NCBI RefSeq assembly: GCF_024139115.2
Contig: NC_085140.1
Span: 24,272,035 to 24,336,034, forward strand
Length of the DNA stretch: 64,000 nt
Origin: Armigeres subalbatus
Lineage: Eukaryota > Arthropoda > Insecta > Diptera > Culicidae
Direction: 5' to 3'
Made by a program: the position numbers and the translations under genes. The notes under the pieces are model-generated. The model had not been told where the DNA came from, made no database searches, and worked only from the letters and a program-made list of their open reading frames with translations. Positions 57,747-64,000 of the stretch are shown in pieces; position 1 is the first letter of the stretch; the number at the start of each line of letters is the position of its first letter.

Positions 57747-58085
57747 CTAGAAGAGTTTTATTTTGCTGATGGTCTTATCTTCCGCGGAGAGCATCATCCT
57801 GGCAGAAGGCCTGCTTCTGCTCCGGGGTGCCATGTCGCAGCGGCTCATCCTGCTGCCATTACTGGTTGGCGCCATCAGCAGCCTCTTCTTGCACTGTAGG
57901 AGCGATGCCACTTGTTTGCGCACCGCACCCAAAATGGGATGAATTTCTTTGGCCTTCGTGGTTGACTCTTTGCAGGGAGGCTTCACTGGGTGGACCGTCG
58001 TCGCGGTCGCGGTCGCGGTCGTTGAGGCTTTTACGTGGCCCGGTTCGGTGCCCTGTTTCAGCGGTAAGCACTGGTTGAAGGTGAT
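57747..58085 (-). CDS. Putative terminal exon of an unrecognised host gene
   Basis: On the minus strand a textbook 3' splice site, CTGTCTCCCTTCCATTGCAG, ends at 58086. It is followed by an open frame of 112 codons to a TAG at 57747-57749. The reading starts ITFNQCLPLKQGTEPGHVKA and passes through AVRKQVASLLQCKKRLLMAP; the end is DKTISKIKLF. Most codons end in G or C, unlike the surrounding AT-rich DNA and typical of mosquito coding sequence. A run of Thr-Ala dipeptides comes from a GGTCGC microsatellite. No domain is recognised. A plus-strand frame over the same DNA (MSQRLILLPLLVGAISSLFL) is an alternative reading, less favoured because it lacks comparable splice signals. Confidence 0.35.
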   Translation of the reverse strand: MTFNQCLPLKQGTEPGHVKASTTATATATTVHPVKPPCKESTTKAKEIHPILGAVRKQVASLLQCKKRLLMAPTSNGSRMSRCDMAPRSRSRPSARMMLSAEDKTISKIKLF

Positions 58086-58475
58086 CTGCAATGGAAGGGA
58101 GACAGAAGTGGACAAAAATTACTATCCGAGTAAATGTGCCATGTTTAATTAGAGTTGAAGCATGCATGTCATGGGGCTATTAATCGAAGCCCGGTCCTAG
58201 GAAAAATGTGTCACACATTAGCCAAACTAGGACTTGAACTCGACTCGGTTCTAAAAGCAGATACGACGGACGTCCTACGGAAGGACATTAATTCCAGCGA
58301 TTTCAAAAACGGAATACTGTGGCTGTTTCCCAGCCAGGCCCTTTGAAATCTTTATTAGAGCACTGCTAATTTCCCGAATGTTTTTTTTTTAATCTTCATG
58401 AAAAAGTATTTCTACTTTCTATGGTTAAATCATTAAGATTTTGCATTCGGAATTTAAATTTATTTCAAGTCTGCT
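58086..58475. other. Spacer
   Basis: Nothing recognised except the splice-site-like sequence described for the neighbouring exon candidate. Confidence 0.4.
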
Positions 58476-58489
58476 AGAACAAACTTATA

Positions 58490-58924
58490 GGGGAATCCCG
58501 TAGCGTAGTTGGCTACACGTTCGCCTTACAAGCGAATGGTCATGGGTTCGATTCCCAGCCCCTCCACCAAACCCTCGTCAGTCACCGGATCCGCAGCCCA
58601 TACGGTGGCGTTCTGGGGTGCACGCCTTACCGTCACGGCTGCCTGATGACGACTGACAACTTGTTCTTCTCGGAGGCATTCCTCCAACGTTACCCGGATA
58701 AATGGCAACCGAACAATGCAACGATCATTGGATAGACGACATGGACAAACGGACACAATGGACTGACGATGAGATGGACAAGCAACGACAACAATAATGA
58801 TAATGGAAAATCTAAAAATAGATTCTGTGTGGATTCTGGCAGCAGAATGCCACAGTAGATCTCGGCACAGTAGCGGTTAAGTAACACAGAGTGCCTACCA
58901 AATAAAGAAAGGAATAAAAAAAAA
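58490..58924 (+). mobile_element. tRNA-derived SINE, family B, full length with 14-bp TSD
   Basis: It starts GGGGAATCCCGTAGCGTAGT, has the B box GGGTTCGATTCCC and ends in AATAAA-GAAAGGAATAAAAAA. The perfect duplication AGAACAAACTTATA lies at 58476-58489 and 58925-58938. It is collinear with the minus-strand copy at 15558-15994. Confidence 0.95.
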
Positions 58925-58960
58925 AGAACAAACTTATATAATATTAACATGTAAGATGTA

Positions 58961-59072
58961 AGGTTAAAAGGTTAAAAGACTATTATTCTTCCATTTACTT
59001 CCACTATTCAATTGAATAATAGTTTTTTAACCTTGTAGTATTTCCCCTAAAACGCTCTAAAATAATTAATCA
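58961..59072. mobile_element. Hairpin-family element copy 2, 112 bp, 12-bp TSD
   Basis: It shares both ends with the element at 5460-5725: GGTTAAAA at the left, then CTTCCATTTACTTCCACTA, and TTTCCCCTAAAACGCTCTAA with AATAATTA at the right. Inner arms ACTATTATTC/GAATAATAGT form a shorter hairpin. The perfect 12-bp duplication ATGTAAGATGTA flanks it (58949-58960, 59073-59084). Confidence 0.8.
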
Positions 59073-59084
59073 ATGTAAGATGTA

Positions 59085-59913
59085 CTTCAAATTAGCAATC
59101 TCATTAAGTCAAAATGACAGAAGGGATCGTAGAAGATGGATCGCCCTAACGCTCATTGATACTTCTGCAAGCACACCGCGACGGAAATGCGAAGCCATGT
59201 AAAAGTTTGCCAAATGTCCTTTGCCCCGTACTGCAGCAGGTCGCTCGCGCACTCACTCCGCCAGTTCATTCGGTTAGGGGCACGCGTTGTTGCTTGATTT
59301 ATGCGAATATAATTATAAAGCGGTTAAAAAGTAATGGCCTCCACTCTGATTCTGCTTGTTGAAGTACTCGGAGCTCACATTGCAGCTCGCGTGAGGTTAG
59401 ATGGTGGAGGATGTCGCTTATGTTGCATATCTTATTATTGTTGGAGGTCGTTACGGAACACACAATCTGTTACAGTTTGCTTTGGTCTTTTGTACAAGCA
59501 ATGATAAGCTGCGTTTACGGGCACTTCAATTGTGTAAAATGAGTGAGAAGGATTTTACTTAGTCACAATCACATTACAAGAAGGATATGTTTCCATGTAA
59601 AACCTCGGTGCCGAATCTAATGTAGTAAAAATGGGACTCGTGGTTGCGTGATTTTTGTAAAGCGAAACTTCACAAAAAAAACTACAATCACAACCCAAAT
59701 TTTTGTTTTCGCTCAAAATCACTATTTTGCTTTTTAAAATCAATCTGGACACGTAATATTTTCAAAACAATCTTTAACAAATCCGAGAAGGTTTTTGATT
59801 TTTTTTTCATTTTAATATTTATTTTCTATTACCTCCTCCCCCTTGACCTTTCCGGCATCAGTAGGGCATAAATTTTATTAAATGTAACGGCCTTAGAGCA
59901 AAATCAGCATTGC
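59085..59913. other. Spacer, nothing recognised
   Basis: AT-rich, short frames only. Confidence 0.45.
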
Positions 59914-60004
59914 TCATTTTGAATATGAATCTGAAACATGTATTTGCCCAGCAGCTGTTTTAGATTCAGACACCAGTCAGCTGTCAAAAACTTAAAACTG
60001 GCAA
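59914..60004. repeat. Interspersed repeat, copy 2
   Basis: TTTGAATATGAATCTGAAAC, CCCAGCAGCTGTTTTAGATT and CAGTCAGCTGTCAAAAA, in the same order as at 29744-29845. Confidence 0.6.
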
Positions 60005-60313
60005 AACGCTTAGTTCTATTTTCTGCAGATTTGAATCAATAATGAATCACGAGTTTCAAATATTTCAGTGCATGAATGCGTCATTTTATCTACGGATCAA
60101 TCCACTTTGCAATAACGGCGCCTTTCTTGGCAGCAACATAATGATTTCATTTAATTGAAAATTTTAAAAACATGTGTTGGGGAAACAAGTGAGTTCGTTC
60201 TATTTTGCTCCAGATTCAAAGTAGAATAGTGATCGAAAATTTGAAATGAAACTGAATCACTACTAATTTCATTCTACATAATTGTTACCCAAATGCCACA
60301 GGGAAAATCTGAC
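60005..60313. other. AT-rich spacer
   Basis: Nothing recognised. Confidence 0.45.
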
Positions 60314-60317
60314 TTAA

Positions 60318-60582
60318 GGTGATTATACAATCAAGCCATGTGGTGAATTTCAAATTCACCACACGGTTTTCTACTCCTATTATCAAAAGTTCAAATCTAG
60401 CGTAATAATTTTCGTACAATGCTGAAATTAAAGTCGATTGTTCAGCACAAGTAAGCAAACGATCTACGGATGTTTCATCCCCATGGGCATTGTGGTTTTC
60501 TCAATTCGTGTTCTTGAAAAATCACAAGAAAAGGCACGTGGTTTCCAAGATGGCCGATTTGTGGCTTTGTTGTATAACCACC
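60318..60582. mobile_element. TTAA-flanked MITE, 265 bp
   Basis: TTAA occurs on both sides (60314-60317, 60583-60586). The ends GGTGATTATACAATCAAGCC and the complement GGTGGTTATACAACAAAGCC form inverted repeats of about 25 bp. An inner palindrome, GTGGTGAATTT/AAATTCACCAC, lies near 60342-60366. TTAA targets are used by piggyBac-type elements. Confidence 0.75.
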
Positions 60583-60664
60583 TTAATTTTTCAAAAGGAC
60601 ATAGGTAAGTAACAGATCATTTTGGATCTATTCACCATTTTCCAAAGTATGCCCCTCCCCAGTC

Positions 60665-60720
60665 AACGCAAGATCGTATATGATGTCACATAAGATGCTA
60701 AAGTGGAGGCCATATAGGTA
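60665..60720. repeat. Fragment of the CCCAGT-ended element
   Basis: CCCAGTCAACGCAAGATCG starts like the left end at 47909, and CTAAAGTGGAGGCCATATA matches 48004-48022. The intervening DNA is shortened. Confidence 0.65.
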
Positions 60721-61014
60721 CTTCCCCATACAATATGTATGTATAAAAAATAAAATAAAAAATTAAATCGCCAATTAAAAATCCTATGTTTTATTTTACT
60801 TGCAGTAGTGTAGTCAGAAATTATTTAGAAGAAAAACTCGGAATAATCCTTCTGTGGCATCGGTGACTCTCTGGTATATTACGGAAAAATAGTATTTTTG
60901 CCATAACTTCTGAGTCCATAGTCCGATCCAGCCAATTTTTAATATGAAATGATAAGACAAATGGCTGTACTATTTATACGCTTCTTGTACATTACTTGTA
61001 CATGTACTTTGACC
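60721..61014. other. AT-rich spacer
   Basis: Nothing recognised. Confidence 0.4.
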
Positions 61015-61020
61015 TTTTAT

Positions 61021-61244
61021 CCAGCTTTTCGCGCACGGTAATGGCGGCTCTGTTGATTTTAAAGTGTAACCGACCCCGTACTTCATTGACATCTGGCTTG
61101 GGTTTGACATTCCGTTTTCCTCCTGTTCCAGGATAAGGGGAGAGGGTAATCGAATTGTCAAACCCAAGTCAGACGTCAATGAAGTACGGGGTCGGATACA
61201 CTTTTAAATCAACAGAGCCGCCATTACCGTGCGCGAAAAGCTGG
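61021..61244. mobile_element. 224-bp palindromic (fold-back) element
   Basis: Arms of about 89 bp (61021-61109 and 61156-61244) are reverse complements with only a few mismatches. They begin CCAGCTTTTCGCGCACGGTA and enclose a spacer of about 46 bases. The flanks TTTTAT (left) and ATTTAT (right) hint at a short duplication. Frames across it are not genes. Confidence 0.8.
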
Positions 61245-63492
61245 ATTTATTTTATGCCAACAACTCGAACGCAGACATTTACGATTATTGCCAAATATTA
61301 GTTGTTGAAAGCAGCAGCACGTCCAAACTAACAACAAACTGCCCTACGGAAAACGCACCGCACCGGCACGATAATGACAGAAAATCGGTACGATTTTGAA
61401 GCATTTGAATAATCTGGAAAATGTGAGAAAATTATAGATTTCCATGATATAAGCAATCAGAATTATTACAAATTATTTTTACTTCAATGAACAATATTAT
61501 TTAAATGAACAAATATGCATTACGTTTTATACTTGAACACTTTTAACAAAACATCGAAGAAATTTTCAAGCGGAAAGCTAAATGCGTTTCTGTTGAAGAT
61601 AGATAATTGTATTACGTAGTGAGGTTTAGTGAAACAATTTAAATGTATAAAATAATGAGTGGAAGCTGAATGGCTTCATTGTGCGGCGCAGCCGAATTTT
61701 TTTTATGATATGGAAATTGGAATTATTAAAAATAAATTTCGAAATTCCGTTTAATTTCGTTAAAAGAATGATTTTTCTGTCGAAATTTTTGAAATTTAAC
61801 GATACGAAACGAAATCAGATTTCGCCATACTCAAATTCCGCGGAATTTCGTTTCGAATGCCCTAAAACGATTTTTTTCGAAATACCGCATATGCTTATCT
61901 ACATGATCGACAAATCTTCGAAATCTGAACAGTTTATATTTACGGGTAAAGGTGGTTTTGAGCATTGATGGTAAGATGGTTAAGTAGTTTGTATGTGGCG
62001 TCCTCTAGTCAAAGACGGTATCCTGCCTGTTTTCTTTTGAAAATGCTTTTTGAGAGTCAAACATGAAATATGGACATCGATATAATTGTATTCACTCTTG
62101 ATTAAGATGTGTGTGATTTTTTTTGCCTTTCGCGTATACTAAGTATTGGATCACTCCAAAACCGAACTTTTGATAGAAGGCTCGGAGACGCATAGTGTTA
62201 TATACCAATCGACTCAGCTCTTCGAATTGAGGTGATGTCTGTATGTGTGTATGTATGTATGTGCGTGTGTACAAAAAAAAGTGAGACACACTTTTTTGTA
62301 CTTAGCCTTATCTGATTTGCTTGCAGTATAATTAATTGAAGTTTAGATTTTGACTCTTCTGTCACAGACAGATTTTCGAATTATTGCAATATGACATATT
62401 GCTCATTCTTATTTACTAAGCACTATTTCTATATGTAGTGGTTATACACGGTTTATTTTGGCTGTTCCTGCCCTTTGGGTTTAATGACACATTAATCAGA
62501 TATTTCATCTTACTTCTTTAGATCATCGCCCAGATGTTCAGGGAACGTGCGTGAAAATTCGTGGAAATCTGCATCCATCATTTTCGTATGATATTCCGTA
62601 GTTACTTCTTCAATTTCTGATTCTTGCTCTAACTAGTAGACTCTCCTGATCTTTTGTGACTTGTCGCTTAACAGATCCATTACACCGAGGTCTATTAGAA
62701 TTCACTAATAAATAAATCGAAACAGAAAAGCTGCCAAAATCGTAAGATGCGAAAATATCCACCCGTTCTGTACACAACCCTACTGATTTAAAAAAAATAT
62801 ATCTTACTAGGACATTATTCGGGAATGAGGGATGTTTCGCGGGACACTTTTCAGCGTGGGCCAAATGTTGGAATGCGACGGTGGACCACTTTACTCTAGG
62901 ATGAAATTTTGCGAATTTCATCTCATGAACCATATGCGCTGCGCTGGAGAAAATAAGAAAGAATGGTGCAAAGTGCAAGCATGGCAAAATCGATCCAGAT
63001 GACACCACATTAGATATGGTTGGGACTAAACCGGATTGAAGCCATCTCTGGATATTTGAAGAAACTAGACAGCAAATCCACCAACCAAAAGCGTTCGAAA
63101 GCGGCTTGAGTAACTATATCGTCAAACTTTTTTCTGCTCGCGTTTTTCTCTTTTAATTCCTAATTGACCGTGAAGACATTACTTCCGTTGTTACTAGTAG
63201 GAGTATGTCCACGTGAGAATGGTTCGCCAATCCCAAGAAAACCTTTCAAATAATTACTCAGATTTCGGTCGACTTATTCTATTTCTTTATTGGGGCTGCA
63301 CCGCCATGAGTCTCTGGGTCTGCCTCTGCTGCAATGTCCCGCTGGAATCCAGTCTAATGCTTGTGTTCAGATTTCGTTTCCGCCCCTACATGAGGTGTGG
63401 CCGACTCGATCCAGAATTTCTGTTGCAATCGGCCTCTGGTGACAATGACGATGGATTTCGTTGTTTGAGATCCATGATTGATTCCGGATTCC
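61245..63492. other. Spacer of about 2.2 kb, nothing supported
   Basis: AT-rich, with a GTAT/GTGT microsatellite near 62238-62275. Frames at 61681-61968, 62610-63008 (minus) and 63213-63536 show no recognised domain; the last runs into the minisatellite. Confidence 0.4.
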
Positions 63493-64000
63493 GGAGGCTC
63501 CCGAGCCTCTTGAAAGGAGGCTTCCGAGCCTCTTGAAAGAAGACTTCCGAGCCTCTTGGAAGAAGGCTTCCGAGCCTCTTGAAAGGAGGCTTCCGAGCCT
63601 CTTGAAAGGAGGCTTCCGAGTCTCTTGAAAGGAGGCTTCCGAGCCTCTTGAAAGAAGACTTCCGAGCCTCTTGAAGGGAGGCTTCCGAGTCTCTTGAAGG
63701 AGGCTTCCGAGCCTCTTGAAGAAGACTTCCAGGCCTCTTGAAGAAGACTTCCGAGCCTCTTGAAGAAAGGCTTCGAATCCTCTTGAAAGGAGGCTTCCAG
63801 GTCTCTTGAAGGAGGCTTCCGAGGCCTCTTGAAAGGAGGCTTCGAGCCTCTTGAAAGGAGGCTTCCAGGCCTCTTGAAGGAGGCTTCCAGGCCTCTTGAA
63901 AGGAGGCTTCCAGGCCTCTTGAAGGAGGCTTCCAGGCCTCTTGAAGGAGGCTTCCAGGCCTCTTGAAGGAGGCTTCCGGGCCTCTTGAAGGAGGCTGGGC
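63493..64000. repeat. 23-bp minisatellite, young array, continues past the window
   Basis: About 22 near-identical units of CCGAGCCTCTTGAAAGGAGGCTT; later units are 22 bp with CCAGG in place of CCGAG. The array reaches the last base of the window, so its full length is unknown. Confidence 0.95.

Noticed and set aside
62610..63008. 132-codon minus-strand frame and its plus-strand counterpart
   Set aside because: The plus strand has a few transposon-like words (GHFSAWAKCW) but no family could be named, and both readings are equally weak.

Overview
The window looks like heterochromatin-like, repeat-dominated insect DNA, most probably from a culicine mosquito (Aedes type). The reasons are a Juan-like Jockey-clade non-LTR retrotransposon with three zinc knuckles, RTE-like retrotransposon copies, a Ty1/copia remnant with a copia-type primer site, three tRNA-derived SINE families, many TIR/MITE elements, and the degenerate GGCCGAAAGGGTCATTT and CCGAGCCTCTTGAAAGGAGGCTT minisatellites. 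Species assignment is inference. There is no prokaryotic gene organisation, no rRNA and no convincing free-standing tRNA gene. Almost every long open frame is transposon debris or satellite sequence. Only two non-transposon coding candidates are offered: a 64-codon frame at 3211-3405 and a putative terminal exon at 57747-58085, both on the minus strand.

Layout. 1-9 kb: AT-rich spacer, the 64-codon frame, a minus-strand SINE (4.4-4.7 kb), an RT scrap (about 5 kb), a palindromic element with a 12-bp target duplication (5.46-5.73 kb) and a 5'-truncated RTE-like copy (6.66-9.02 kb). 9-12 kb: featureless spacer. 12.2-17.6 kb: 17-bp degenerate satellite carrying a 3.95-kb hAT-type element (perfect 15-bp TIRs, perfect 8-bp TSD) that itself holds a SINE and a TA-flanked MITE. 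18.5-20.3 kb: a SINE and a 785-bp TIR element. 22.7-29.5 kb: an APE-type non-LTR element split by a 1.6-kb TIR element and abutted by a decayed Juan-like Jockey element. 29.9-31.9 kb: a minus-strand copia fragment. 32.1-32.75 kb: diverged tandem repeats.

35.57-41.21 kb is a single 5.6-kb array of CCAAT/CCAAA pentamers with no G on the plus strand. 43.8-45.0 kb: old 23-bp minisatellite followed by a GC-rich repeat. 46.0-55.5 kb: a second RTE-like copy, invaded by a 1.0-kb CCCAGT-ended element and by a 5.57-kb TA-flanked element whose two halves carry about 152-bp tandem repeats in opposite orientation. That element in turn contains a SINE, a hAT-type MITE and a 643-bp element. 55.6-61.2 kb: two complete SINEs, a second 12-bp-TSD hairpin element, a TTAA MITE and a 224-bp palindrome. 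63.5-64.0 kb: a young copy of the 23-bp minisatellite that runs off the window.

No genes here work together as a pathway. What the sequence records is a layered insertion history, with several exact target-site duplications that let the order of events be read directly.
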